Shown piece by piece: positions 24,071-35,683 of a stretch of 64,000 nt of DNA (positions are counted from its first letter, which is position 1; each line of letters opens with the position of its first letter). Both the position numbers and the translations under genes were made by a program. Where the stretch lies: the NCBI GenBank assembly GCA_038049695.1, contig CP142451.1, positions 44,589,001 to 44,653,000 of the forward strand. Direction: 5' to 3'. This DNA comes from Cinnamomum chago. Its lineage: Eukaryota; Streptophyta; Magnoliopsida; Laurales; Lauraceae. The notes below the pieces were generated by a model. It was not told where the DNA came from, did no database searches, and saw nothing but the letters and a program-made list of their open reading frames with translations.

Positions 24071-25176
24071 GTTTTGTCAGAGACCCACAATTTTTCACCC
24101 GTTTAATTATATGCAGCATTTGGTCAAATAACATGATTTATCATATGTTTTATTCTTCAGTATGTTTATTATCTTTTCATCCACCTGCCAGACCGTCGTG
24201 TCTGACCCACTACTTTTGGTACTCAGGTCCAGATTTCTTCGTCACGAGATGAGTGCTTTTGTTGGCTTACGAGCCATGTTTTGCAGGTTGTTTTGTAGGC
24301 TATGTCATGTAGACATTGAGCTTGACATCGGAGCTACGTCATAATTGGGGTAGTGATTATTAGCTTATTGTTGTATGGCTTTTATTAGCCTTTTCTTGGG
24401 ATTCTTAATTAATGTACATTGATAATTGTAACTTGAACATATTTGGGAATGTAATATCATGTTACTGTCAGCTCTGTACTTGGTTGTAATAGTTTACTCC
24501 AGTCTGATATGGTTCTTGATATAATAGTTATATGCTAGAGGTTGAGTGCGTCGCGGAATCCGACGACTACGGACTCCGGGACGCAACGCCACGAAAGCTT
24601 CCGCAAAATATTCAGAATGTGTTGGAATGTGTTGTCTTCACACACGCGGATCTTGAAAGAAAAATATATTTATCCTTAATCCCATTCCCGTCCCCGAGGT
24701 CCTGGTTCGGGGGCGTGACAGAGAGGGGAAATGAATAAGAGAGCAAGGAGAAGGAATGAGAGAGATGAATAGTAGCTAGGTTGTCTTGGGAAATGGGTTG
24801 TATTTATAGAATGGGGTTGGGCTAAGGACTGAAATGCCCTTTTAGTTTGTATGCGATTAGGGTTAGGGTAGAGGGTTTTTAGGTCTTTAGGTGGGAAGGT
24901 TCTAGAAGAGTGCTTTTAGGAATACCCCCTATAGAAAACACAAATTTCTAGCTAGGGCCTCCAACACACTACTAGCTCTAGAAATTGCAAAAGACTCCTT
25001 ACTGACTCAATTACTAACTCAACTAAGCTGATCTAACTAAAACTTAGGAAATTTATATCTACCCTTACTAACCCACTAATTAGTATAATTAGCTAAGACA
25101 TATTATTAAATAGTATTCAAATCAAACTGAGGGCCCACAAGGGGTGGGGCCTCATAATTATGAGCTCGGTAATTAC

Positions 25177-25341
25177 TTGGAGGAACCCCGAAGTGTCAAG
25201 GAATCCTGTACAATTTCTCCACCTCGGTCTCTGCCTTGCCGAACTCCCAGTTGCCGGAGACGAGCAGACGATCGTCCCCGGCATATCTGTTCGAGTCCTC
25301 CATGTCGTGGACAAAGGGCTCCAACTTCGGCTTCCCCCAAA
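25177..25341 (-). pseudogene. Second piece of the N-terminal exon of the Tat-like antisense gene
   Basis: The frame continues from the 27030-27364 piece across the copia solo LTR: WGKPKLEPFVHD ... LLVSGNWEFGKAETEVEK, ending in a TGA where related proteins commonly have Arg (possible CGA to TGA). VSGNWEF is a recognisable motif of the plant PF04195 family. A candidate donor GTAATT follows at 25176. Confidence 0.65.
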
Positions 25342-25346
25342 GATAG

Positions 25347-27024
25347 TGTTGGAAATAGGTGGGCCTCGTGGATAGGTTTTCAAAACTTTTGACCCACTTG
25401 ACTCAGGGATCAACTATCCAGAAGGCTATAAAACTCAATCCAATATCCATGTCCTTTATCTCAGCCATCATGATCGGTAAATAAACCTATCTAAAAGATA
25501 GAATAGCAGCCAACAAGCATCCATAAAAATCTACAACATGCAAGGAAGTAGATTATACCTTTAGAGCTCGGTTGTGCTCTAATGGAGAAGTTGTGTCTTT
25601 CTTTGATGATGAAACTCTTTAACGTATCAAACAAGAGTCTCCAAGACCTATTGATCTTCCACGCTATGACCCTTTATCAGATCTCTTTTCTCAAGAAGAT
25701 GGGTGGAATCTCCAAGAGAAAACTCTATTAGAAACTCCAAGGAACTAGAAGGGAACTAGAAGAGAAAGAGGAGAAGAAGAATTGTGCAACTCTTGCACTA
25801 AAGAAGGGGCTAGGCGTGGGATCCTATATTGGACGTCCATGGGGAATTCTTCTCCTTTATATAGCCCTCAAAACTCTTTTTCTTTCTCTCTTACTAATTG
25901 TATTAGAAGTCACACTTCCACATTAATTACTAACTTACTATTACAACTATTAGAAGTCCCACTTCAAATAGAAATAGTAACTTTCTAATTCCTTTCTTTT
26001 GGAGTTCAAGTAGAATTAGTAATGATCCAATCTTGGGCTAGCATGGGGACCACTAGGGATTCCAAAGAAAGATGGCTCCAACTAGGACACGCAACCCCAC
26101 ATCTCATGTGCAATCCGGGCCCATAGTTAATTGCAAATAACACCACTATATAAATGCAATTGCACTCCAGCCTTAGGAATAAATTACAATGAAGACCCTA
26201 AACTTCTCAATTACCACAAGTAGGCTCCTCTATCATTATCCATGGATCAATTGGAATAAATCTGTCTCATCCAATCCTAGATCGACATCTTATTATCCTT
26301 GAGCCCTAATTAATCACAATGATCATCAGTACCATCCAATTAACTCTTAATCGAGATGGGTGCGCACTTACTAATGATAAAATCCATTAATTGACGCAAG
26401 GGGATAATATAGATAGATTCCATCTTAACCATTGCATGTTCCCACAGTTCTACTACTACGTACCCAAGACACCGAGGTGTTGACCTACAGTTGGCCTCAC
26501 TCATTGGTGACTCAAAGCAAATGATTAGACAGAAACTTGAGTTCATCAATGTCTCAGGATTGAGAACCTATTGCTAGGAAATTATGAGAGCAAACCTTAA
26601 AATCGAGACAGTGTTCATAAGGTGCTTCTCATGGTCCTTCAATACATCCAATGTACCAGCACTATGATCCAGAATCTTTCATTCTGATGATCGAGACAAA
26701 TCACACTATCTTATAGTGATCAAAGTGCTGCAACCTTATCAGATGAGATGCCCAGTCTCATCACTGGTTGTGAAGATATTTTAAGTATAAGATTTGTGAC
26801 ACATATCTCCCGTATGTGGATCTCATCCATATACATATATCACATCAGATATACTATTGAGACCTGGTTCATCTCATGAACCATTATGTCATATGTATTG
26901 GTTATGTGCATTAAGTAATAAAACACCATTCATCTTATGAAAAGAAGGCATGATTTTATTGATAAATAAAGAAATTAATCAATTTATTACATCAACTGAT
27001 GGATTGAGACCATACAATCTAACA
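25347..27024 (-). mobile_element. Copia solo LTR, 1678 bp
   Basis: On the plus strand it runs from TGTTGGAAATAGG to CAATCTAACA and is flanked by exact GATAG duplications (25342-25346 and 27025-27029). It is the same family as the full copia element but more diverged. There is no internal region. It interrupts the first coding exon of the Tat antisense gene. Confidence 0.93.
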
Positions 27025-27029
27025 GATAG

Positions 27030-27364
27030 TAACTATGACCGTCCCCTGTGGACTTGCAAAGGTCATATACATCCTCGATGTCATGGACACCGAGGTTAAT
27101 GCCCAAAATCTTGTTGAGCTCGGCAACGCCCATTATTACCTTGTAACCATTGGGCATCAGCTGGCATGGGCCGAGGTGCCATGTCGCCAAGCAGGCCCTA
27201 AAAAGAGGGTGGACGGGGAACCTAACCCCTCCCTCTATTATTGAAACTAACGGGAATGACATCCATCCATCCCGGAAAGAATAACCCTCAGAGAGGTTCT
27301 TCGGGTTATCTAATTTGGTTGGGACGTCTTCTGGGATCCTATACATCTCCCTGAAATCAGCCAT
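27030..27364 (-). pseudogene. N-terminus of the Tat-like antisense gene (PF04195-like)
   Basis: The likely start ATG is at 27362-27364 (MADFREMYRIPEDV...). The sequence then shows GGVRFPVHPLFRACLATW, LGPCQLMPNGYKVIMG and VYDLCKSTGDGHSYYL, the pattern of the plant 'putative gypsy type transposon' domain. In Tat-lineage gypsy elements extra genes of this kind are known to lie antisense between integrase and the 3' LTR, which is the layout here: polypurine tract and 3' LTR lie upstream of it. The function of the product is unknown. The start is chosen because the sister copy at 63786 has the same ATG context (MACFREMYGIPEDV) and 5' leader. Confidence 0.75.
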
Positions 27365-27660
27365 GGCCTCAGGGGTGTCCACTCAACTCCTATAAGATTC
27401 CATTTTTCAAAAGATGGAGAAACTAGAAAACGGTAAAGGATAGAAACCCTAAACCCTAAAAGCAGAACCCCTAACAGAGGATAGGAGGTGCGTAAAGAAA
27501 GGGATCAGGAAGAAGACTCACAGGGAGAAGAAAGAGACAATCTCTGGACTCGGATTCGCTAAGTCAGAGTTCTAGCAGGGCTCCGACAGGGTTTTCTTCT
27601 CTCTTGCAGCAGAGCTCTCTCTGATGAATGCATAAGTGAAGAGATGAAGGAGGAAAAACC

Positions 27661-27670
27661 CTATTTATAG
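27661..27670 (-). promoter_or_regulatory. TATA box of the antisense gene promoter
   Basis: On the minus strand it reads CTATAAATAG, about 300 bases before the start codon. The sister copy has TCTATAAATATGG at 63481-63493 in the same place. Confidence 0.75.
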
Positions 27671-27787
27671 ACAGACTGGCGCTCGTTCAAATTCGCTGAA
27701 CGACCAACTAGATGGAAACATGTGGCACTGCCAATTCATCTCCCACTGTGATCCAGACGCTCTATTAATTGCCTTGAGCAGGCAAAA

Positions 27788-27905
27788 CAGCAGTGTGTTA
27801 TTTATTGCCTCGGGCAGACGAAGCGTCACCAACCCGATATTTATCACTTCGGGCAGACGAAGCGTCACCAACGTGTTATTTATTATCTCGGGCAGGCGAA
27901 CAGAC
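27788..27905 (-). promoter_or_regulatory. 39-bp tandem repeats upstream of the antisense promoter
   Basis: GGGCAGACGAAGCGTCACC recurs at 27812-27830 and 27851-27869, with a partial third copy at 27890. It lies 120-250 bases upstream of the TATA box on the minus strand. The sister element has diverged copies at about 63255-63375. They could be promoter elements; this is inference from position. Confidence 0.6.
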
Positions 27906-28030
27906 TTCATGATAAAGATCAGATGTCATCAGTCAACACCGAGGTGAAATTCGAATTGATATCTCAAACTCTCCAGACACAACACTTAGCTCTCGACCTC
28001 AAAAAGTTGGAGAACTCTAGGAGTTCACGA

Positions 28031-28043
28031 GCTAGGGGGCAAT
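28031..28043 (+). promoter_or_regulatory. Polypurine tract of the Tat-like element
   Basis: GCTAGGGGGCAAT directly precedes the LTR start TGTGTGGGGTG. The sister element has CTGGGGGCAAT in the same place on the minus strand (63126-63138). Confidence 0.8.
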
Positions 28044-28827
28044 TGTGTGGGGTGTTTTCCTAAGAGTAGGATTACGCTAGTCTCGGTAGCAGTACCAGCT
28101 AAGCTCATCCCGATCTCGGTGTCCAAGCTCGGCAATAGTGCTAAGACATCTTCTGCTCAACAACAGTGGCAGCTAGCGCCAACCTTGAGCTAGCCTCAGT
28201 AAGAGTACCGACTAGGCTCACCTCGGTCTCAATATAAGGCACCTCGTCAATAGTGTCAGGATGCATCTGAATCTGGTCTCGGTATCATCTTCAGCTCGGT
28301 ACATCCACAGAGATGAGTACTAAACCATGATTGTACTTCCACAAAGTTATGGCTACGTTACAGAAAGTGCTGACAAACAAGATGGGTACCGGATAATGAT
28401 CATGTATCTTCTTTATCAATCACATCCACATTGATACGGGAAGTCATCCCTTGATCTAACTAGACAGTATCTCCACCTACCCCCACTAAGGGAGTGTCAG
28501 GTGAAACCTCTACATATACAATGATACAAATCCCTTCTCAGGTACGCGTGACAAAACGCCATATCAGACATTACATAACGCATTACAGAATGCCATGTAA
28601 GATAACACCATACTAACATACTTGCCCTTCTTCTCCATCCTTTGTTCAGTGACAGCACTAACTCAAGCATCGGAGAGCCTTCGGGTGACGACAGTCAGGG
28701 TCTCTGATCTTTATTTCACTTTCCCTTTCAGGTTCTAAGGCGATCCACTTTCCCCAAAGAAGCTTGAACAACAAACTAGGAGTCTCATACTCACCTAATC
28801 TAAGTCCGAAATTTCTAGGCACTTACA
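28044..28827 (+). repeat. 3' LTR of the Tat-like element, 784 bp
   Basis: It starts TGTGTGGGGTG after the polypurine tract and ends TAGGCACTTACA. The first 300 bases hold further hairpin units of the type CTCGGTAGCAGTACCAGCT. The last 120 bases match the minus strand at 49073-49221. Confidence 0.82.
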
Positions 28828-30291
28828 GTGAGGTTGGTGATGACGTGGTGGGGGAAAGGGATGAGTTCTGTTATGACAACCTGACTTTTAACACTTGTCC
28901 ATTAGATTTTAGAAAAAAGGCCCACTGTAATGTTAATGAAACCAAATAGACCTTGGGCCCATTTTATAAAGCGTTGAATTTGGAAAATATTATAGGTGAA
29001 ACCATCAGGTTTTCTTGAAATTATAAACTAAGACTGTTATTTATTGTTATTATTTTCAAATTAACTTTGAATGATACCTAGGGTTTTTAATGTGTTAAAA
29101 TTTTATTTTTGTACTTTATTATTGGATCTTTGGATCAAGTAAATACCGTCCGGTTATACGGTATATTACTTCGTATGACCTCGGGGAAATCCTAGTGGAT
29201 TTGAGTTCAATCCATCTCTATTGGAAAACCCTTAATTAGGTCTATGCGGCATTGGTTAGAAGCGATGCATTGATCTTTTATCTATTAGAGATTCTAATGG
29301 TTGTTGGGTACGAGACCTTATGTTTGACTTTAGGATTGGCTTGTGATTATTCTTTGACATTCCGGTTTGCATACATGAATGACTATTTGAATATGATATG
29401 GAATGTGGAATGGCCAGCACATCATTTTGACTTAGGATTCTTGTGTCGGAGCATTATTAATCAGGTCTATTATGAATATATGTTTATGTGGGTCCTTTAT
29501 GAACGACTACATATCGATATATGGACGGTTGATCACCAACGTGACCGGATTACTTATAATCCGCTTTGAACTATGGACATGTTATCCTGATATTTTGATC
29601 GGTTTATGACCACCGACGTTATGGACGAGCTTTCCCGATTTATTTAGGGCCGACCACCCACAACGGGGACACTTGTCACCGTGTGATTCTATATTGCTCC
29701 TTTGTGTCATTTGGTTTTATGTCATACGTTCGTTCTCGTTATTATCATTGTCATTATTTTATTATGATCACACTTGTCTATATTCTTCTCGTTATCGTAT
29801 TTAGTTTTGAATTATGATTATGTTCTTACTATTTACTTTGTAATATTTGGTGTAAAGGTACCGAGCCTTACTTTACCGAGGAAACGGAGGAGGATCAAAC
29901 GTTTCAAACGTTTGAGCCAACTGACGAACACAAGTGGGATGCCGGAGATGACTTTGGAGCCGTCTGAGCCAACACAAGAGAGGACGTCATCTTAGAATTA
30001 TTTAAATGAACTTTCTTTTAGTGTTGAGACCTCTTTTAGAAATTATTTAATTTATTCTGCAACTTTAACTATTATTGTTCTATATGATTTTGTGTTGGGT
30101 CTCAATTATGAACCTTGAATGCCAATTGAATAAAGCTTCCGCTGCATTTAATGAAATTTATTTAAACTCACCACGGGTTGAAATTTTATGTGGGTCTATT
30201 TTGGGAAGCTTGTGTTGTATTAAACACATGAAATTTGAATTTAATTTATTTTTCACATTTTTCTGCAATTCTTATTTTGGGGAACGTGACA
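28828..30291 (+). repeat. Remnant of an older gypsy LTR (3' part)
   Basis: It ends GGGGAACGTGACA, the ending style of the gypsy LTRs here, and carries the acidic frame at 29862-29970 (EPYFTEETEEDQ ... KWDAGDDFGAV-stop) in the place where other LTRs have it. Its left part is cut by the Tat-like 3' LTR. Otherwise it is AT-rich with no gene. Confidence 0.6.
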
Positions 30292-30408
30292 TAGCATATA
30301 TATATAGTAGTGTACGATGATGGCATTCTTCAAATATGAACTAGAATAAAGATATATACCGTGTCTATTTCACATGAAGTATAGAATTATGAAATTGAGG
30401 CGGAAAGC

Positions 30409-32023
30409 TCAGGCAAATCTGCCAGAAAAACATGCACATTCGAAGAAGTTCCTCTCGTTGTGCCCAGTGATTTGGGGTCGGGTTTTGGATCTCCGGTGAC
30501 TTGATGATGGAGAAAATGAGTTGAGCATTGGTGAGATTAGGTTCATCTCTGCGACGCTTTTTCCATTGCAGATGACCGTCACCTTACAGAAGTCGTGTGC
30601 ATTCCTTCTGACGTATTCGCCTTTTCCAATCCCCCTTCTCAACCGCCTGCATCCATAAAGATGGCCAAACCGAATAACCAATGAGTGATTTTCATTTTCC
30701 AGCAAGAGTGCCACACAGGAGAAATGAAATTTGCCTAGGGCCTAGGTACGGGTGGTAAACCTTGACTCACCAACCCAACTTGGGGGCCAAACGAGCGGGA
30801 GCAGAGCTATATAGGCTGATATCGAGCTTAGACTATGACTGAATTAACCCAGCTGGAGCTTAGGCTTCGTTTTGGGTTATCTTCCTCGTACATGCATTTT
30901 ATGTTTGTTAACTAAACCTCTTGATCATCTGAAAACTTAAAATAGAGTTGAGTTCGAGCTGAGTTTGAGCAAGCCCATAACCGACTTGAATTCGAGCTGA
31001 ACAGACCCTAGTCTCCAACAAAGCTGGACTCATTGAAAGCCCAAAACCCAACTCCAATATAATTTGATAATTAGTTGGTACTAATTAACCTTTTCATTTG
31101 GGGTTGGGTTTGTGTTAGCATTTCAAACCTTATGCCGTAATCATATGAACCATCTTATGTCTTATTAATCATATGCCTTAATCCTATGAAGGCCTTAACT
31201 ACTTACTAGTCCTTAACTACTTACTAGTCATGTGCTTAATCTTATGATAGAGATCAGCTCATATTGAAGTGAAATTTGAAGATGCATCATTGAAGGGTAC
31301 GAGGGCCCTAGTACACAAGGAGCATGTAATGGACACGACAGTGGGGATCCCACTGGGTGGATTTGGCCAGGCCTTATTTACCTGAGCCCATTGCTGATAT
31401 CGTGACAGACAAGACGGCTGACTCACCTTGAAAATGGCCGTTCAGTTCCCATCACGAGTCTGGTAACGTTGAGTACTGGAATCAAGTCCACAATCGCTTT
31501 TGCCGTGTGATCGCTTTCAATGAGAATCGTGTCCACTGCCACCTGAAACACAAGTAAATTACCGTTCACAACTTGCACCTCACTTCCTATGTTTGGTGCT
31601 GGGTTAAACCCATCGTGCCACGAAGCTTGACCCACTTTGGGTCAGGCTAATGCGTAGGCTGGGATTGGGCCCACAAAGCAAACTCATATAATATAAGGTG
31701 AGTCCTCACTGCTCAGGCTTCTGTATTAAAACCCGTTGGCCTAGCCCTTCCCTTGCCTAATTATGGCCTAGTGCATATACTGAAATTAGTCAGTATGCAT
31801 AATTATATTTGAGATCGCATTGTCATTCCTTGATTAATTAGCCACAGTTAATTTTGTGGAATAACTCTCTTACTTTAATAATCCCTAGTAATTTAATATC
31901 ATACCTTAGAATCCGCGCACAAGCGTATGTACTTCTGCATGACGTTTCGCCTGCGTAGATTCTCTTCATTTGCATAGGTCTGGAGCTGCTCTCGACTCAC
32001 CTGGCCTTTTGATAGCCTCCCAA
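30409..32023 (-). CDS. Universal stress protein (USP) domain protein, 3' exons only
   Basis: Three exons on the minus strand join in frame: 32023-31905, 31542-31427 and 30646-30409, with GT-AG borders (donors AAG|GTAT and AAG|GTGAGT; acceptors TTTCAG and GATGCAG). The product reads GRLSKGQVSREQLQTYANEE ..., then VAVDTILIESDHTAKAIVDL ... TRLVMGTERPFSR and RLRRGIGKGEYVRRNAHDFC, ending SGRFA-stop. This is the second half of a plant USP fold (the alpha/beta ATP-binding-like domain of stress proteins and of some kinase or U-box proteins), about 156 residues. The third exon has no kinase or U-box domain. The first exon, expected to hold the N-terminal beta strand, was not found up to 38 kb, so this may be a truncated gene or one with a distant first exon. 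Confidence 0.8.
30647..31426 (-). other. Intron between USP exons 2 and 3 (numbered within window)
   Basis: It is 780 bases with GTGAGT and GATGCAG borders and phase 2. It contains an exact 18-bp tandem duplication (CCTTAACTACTTACTAGT at 31193-31210 and 31211-31228). Confidence 0.75.
31543..31904 (-). other. Intron between USP exons 1 and 2 (numbered within window)
   Basis: It is 362 bases, phase 0, with GTATGA donor and TTTCAG acceptor. Confidence 0.75.
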
Positions 32024-32668
32024 CTGCCCAAAAAAAACCTCCCCCGTCAATTTTAGTTATCTGTACTAACCCTCGTCCGCCACACCATGATCAGGTGGAA
32101 AGTAATTGGAATGGAATGTGCAAGGAAAAAGAAAAAGTCAAAAAAAAAAAAAAAAGTTACGCTTGATATACTTGGCCAACTTTGAACAATTAATGCACAT
32201 GCAAAGTCGAATCTAAAACCTGGATTGAAGAAGGACTTGAATTAAAAGTAATAAGTCCATATTACAGTGAGATGCTTTTAACTAGATCTGAACCTTTGAT
32301 GCAGTGGGTCATTTGAGAGGTGGGAGTAATATCATTGATTTAAAAGGGTTGGGCTCCATGTGGATCTTCATAATTGAGGTGAGTACTCGATTTACTCCCA
32401 AAAGATTGGTTCATGTGTTTGGATCATAGGAAGTAACAGTTGGTTTATTCTTTTTCACAAAAAATTACAATTTACAAGTAACCTTCTAGGTAATCAGGCG
32501 ATCTTGTCCCGAGCAACTAAATGAGCCCTTAATTGTTTTTGGTCGCTACTTTTTTGGGTATGGTAGAGAGTTTAAATGGAGTCAGCTTTGCTAAATTGGC
32601 GTCATAGGATGCTTAAATGAAGTTAACTTTGGATTTTGACTGCTTTGCAACTCATCACCAATTATATA

Positions 32669-32702
<34 letters not shown>

Positions 32703-32765
32703 GCGAAGTGGTTTCGAATTGAAATCAGCTCCAATTCACTTCAATTGATTTTGACTAATCAAATT
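32024..32765. other. Non-coding DNA upstream of the USP exons, with TA microsatellite
   Basis: A poly-A run is near 32139-32155 and a TA dinucleotide tract at about 32666-32699. The sequence after the tract (GAAGCGAAGTGG ... CAATTGATTTTGAC) resembles that after the TA tract at 36385-36460, so these may be two copies of an unclassified repeat. No exon was recognised. Confidence 0.5.
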
Positions 32766-34060
32766 TAGTTTAGTTTGACCCCTCAAAGTCTCAGGTCGGG
32801 CACAGTAAAAATTAATCATGGTTCTAAGACTCAATCTCAGGATAGTTCGGATTTCAAAAAAGCGACCATGCCACTGCTCCACAAAGCATCTTCTTGCTAA
32901 TAGTTATCAACAAAATGTTAAAATTAGTTAATGGGGAAGGGAACCCAGCCCCACTTTGGAATATTGACTACGAGTTGGACTATATCTACGAGGTATTTAT
33001 AAAAGTAGCTATATATTTAGAATATTCACCCCTATAAATACCATTGTTATTATTTTCGTAGTTATGCATTTTACTTTAAGCATAGGTGATCAGACTTTTG
33101 AAATAACTATTTTATATGATTTCCTATATAGTCATTAGTTTTCTATGATAACCGTTTTACAATAAAACTAAACCCAAATCAGTATATAATAAATGAGATT
33201 GATCAACAAAAATAATAAATTTCATAATTCATAAGAAAATGACAATGACAAACTCGCGACAACAGCGTGGAACTAAAGAGGTGGCGACCAACTTTCCATG
33301 TAACTAATGTACTACCATGCACGCTTGCCGAGGGTAAAAGGGTAGAGTTTGATTTTTCTTTTGGTTGACTCATCCAATTTACCAATTTAATTTAGTTTGA
33401 CCCTAGCAAACAGGTCAGGTCGGGGTAAATTAGGTCGGGCCAGATATAAAGCACACTTTTTGGACCCTGACCCGTGTATTTTAATGACATGGTCAAAATC
33501 AATCTGGTATGTGCCGAGATTCGAACTCATGACAATATGGATTTCAAAAGAGCAACTCTACCACTACACCACAGAGCATCTTTTTGTTAATAGTTATTAA
33601 TAAAAACTTAAAATTAGTTAATGAGGAATAGACCCAGCTCCACTTTGGAACATTGACCGGGAGTTGGAACTTATCTATGAGGTACTTATAAAAAAATAAA
33701 TATATTTTTAGAATATTGACCTCTATAAATATTGTTGTTATTATTTTCATACTTATGCATTGTACTTTAAGCATAGATGATCAAACTTTTGAAATAACTA
33801 TGTTATATGATTTCCTATATAGTCATTAATTTTCTATGACAACTATTTTACAATAAAACTAAACTCAAATGAATATATAATATATGGAATTGATCAACAA
33901 AAATAATAAGTTTCATAATTAATAAGAAAATGACAATATTATTGAAAAAAAAACTCGCAATAACAGCGTGGAGCTAAAGAGGAGGCGGGAAACTTTTCAT
34001 GTGACTGATGTGCTACCATGCATGCTTGCTGAGGGAGAAAAGGGTGGAGTCTGGGTTTTT
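32766..34060. repeat. Tandem duplication, unit about 620-700 bp
   Basis: The two copies, about 32766-33377 and 33388-34060, share ordered landmarks: TTTAGTTTGACCC, a tRNA-like segment, TTAAAATTAGTTAATG (32919 and 33609), TATTATTTTC, and AACAGCGTGGA near the end. Small indels separate them. The unit has no protein-coding frame. Confidence 0.8.
33512..33578 (-). repeat. tRNA-derived (SINE-like) segment with pol III boxes
   Basis: On the minus strand it shows a box A-like GTGGTGTAGTGGTAGAG and a box B-like GAGTTCGAATCTC about 40 bases apart, as in tRNA genes and plant SINEs. A diverged second copy is at about 32835-32892 in the first tandem unit. It does not fold well enough as a complete cloverleaf to call a functional tRNA. 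Confidence 0.55.
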
Positions 34061-35016
34061 TCTTTTTTGTTTGTGTGACTTTATAAATCGTGATGTAAAT
34101 GGAGTGAAACACTACGATAGCCCCCATCTATTAAAAATCAAAATCATTAAGAAAATTATCCTTGCTATTTATGGGATACCTCAGATTTTCACCTCATTCT
34201 GGGTTATTTCCACGGTCAAATTGATTCTCTGAAAAAAAAATACTGGAGTTTTCCAAATAAAGTTTTTTCTGTGATTTGGACTCTCCATCATGCCTTTTGT
34301 CTATTAAGAAACTCTCAATATCAGCATATTTCTATCAAGGCAATAGCATTTGAGTGTTAATGGGTCCCAGTATCTAAGTGCCACTAATTTAAGAAATTTC
34401 AAGTATTTTTGTTTGTTCTAATTATATGATTTTTTTTCTTTTTTTTTTTTAGAATGTGAAATGCTGATTTCTGGGTTGTCTGGTTTATTTAATCCTTAGT
34501 CTTTTCTATTTAGTCCACTCTTGGTTTTGGGTTGTCCGGTTTCTTTTCTATCTATTGATTTTGATTGTACACTTTTTGTTAAGAATGATGAACTAACGGT
34601 AAGAGGAATCTCCAATAATATTGGTCCATCTAAATATAGAATTAAGCTCATTCTTATTGTCATCATTTTCTACTTTCTCCAATATAATTCTATTTCTCTA
34701 TGTCAACAAGAGAACTTTCATTTTTTCCATTCATTTACTTTTAAGTTCATTGTATTTTATTAGAGCAACTTCAATAATTCTTTTGTTTCTTTGTGTCTCT
34801 TGTTAGTACCGTCTCAGGTCTCATTTGCATGCTTAGTTTAGTTCAGTGTTCGACATATTTTAAAATATGAGCATCTTGAGACAATTGGTGCAATTATTAA
34901 ACGTTTAATTTGAGAGGTATAGCTTTTTTAATTCATTTACTTGTGAGTTCATCATATCTTATTTGAGAAATTTTAATTATGTTATTTTAATATGATTTAT
35001 ACAAAAGAATCATCAT
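34061..35016. other. AT-rich non-coding DNA
   Basis: Poly-T runs and no recognisable gene or element ends were seen. Confidence 0.5.
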
Positions 35017-35025
35017 TTTAAAATT

Positions 35026-35268
35026 AGGGTCAGCTCTCCTAAGCTGAAGCTTAGCTTATCCTAAGCTGAAACGGTACTGGTCTAACAAATCAAAGTCAAT
35101 TATTGTTGTTTTTTGCATGATGATCATCTCCAAAATCAAGATAAATCCAATTAGAACTGAATTTTTCAGTACCATCATTCAAAAAATAGTTATTATCAAC
35201 TTTGATTGGTGGGACCAGCACTATTCCAACTTCTAATAAGCTAAGTTCAGCTTAGGAGAGCCATGCTC
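35026..35268. mobile_element. Mutator-like MITE, 243 bp
   Basis: Flanked by exact 9-bp duplications TTTAAAATT (35017-35025 and 35269-35277). The ends are inverted: GCTCTCCTAAGCTGAA on the left pairs with TTCAGCTTAGGAGAGC on the right. A 9-bp duplication is the mark of Mutator-like elements. It has no coding capacity. Confidence 0.8.
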
Positions 35269-35277
35269 TTTAAAATT

Positions 35278-35652
35278 TCTATAGATTTGCAATATTTTTA
35301 TGATTTGTATTTGTAGGGTTTTCATAGATTGTGAGCTCCTTTTTTCCCCTTTTTTGTTTCAACTTTTAGGTATTGGGTTCTCCTTGGTTTTTTTTCTTTT
35401 AAATCACTTTTTATCATGAGATTTTCTTTGAATTCTCATTTTTCTATTGTATTTTTTTTATTTTAATGCTTATCATTATGAGTTAATTATGTATTTTACT
35501 TCCATTGGGTTCTTTAAGTTCTCTTTGTAAAATCTTTTTATTGATTTTTCTTATTTCTTTTGTGGCTTTAGATTTCCTTTTTCTAGTATCAGATTATCAT
35601 AAGTTAGTTTAATTCTTCTAAATTTCTTTTATCATTGTATTGTCTACGGATA

Positions 35653-35683
<31 letters not shown>

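Larger units (their letters stand above)
20859..24720 (+). mobile_element. Gypsy solo LTR ('LTR-B'), 3862 bp
   Basis: It begins TGTGAGAACCCGACC and ends GGGGGCGTGACA, with exact GAGAG duplications at 20854-20858 and 24721-24725. It contains an intron-like segment at 21625-21757, a palindrome cluster at 22390-22540, a minisatellite at 23690-24070 and the hairpin box at 24189-24204. There is no internal region, so it is a solo LTR. It shares long stretches with the minus-strand LTRs at 49222-62584. Confidence 0.93.
18170..25156 (-). mobile_element. Gypsy solo LTR, minus strand ('LTR-C'), about 3.1 kb, split by LTR-B
   Basis: On the plus strand it runs from TGTAACGCCCC to GGCCTCATA and is flanked by exact ATTAT duplications (18165-18169 and 25157-25161). 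The right terminus reads CATA where CACA is expected, one transition from the usual end. A minus-strand TATA (CTATAAATAC) lies near 24798-24808. It sits in what looks like an intron of the Tat antisense gene. LTR-B is inserted between 20858 and 24726. Confidence 0.82.

Noticed and set aside
33512-33578. Functional tRNA gene
   Set aside because: Box A and B patterns are present but the acceptor stem and anticodon arm do not form a regular cloverleaf, and a decayed twin exists. tRNA-derived repeat is the better call.
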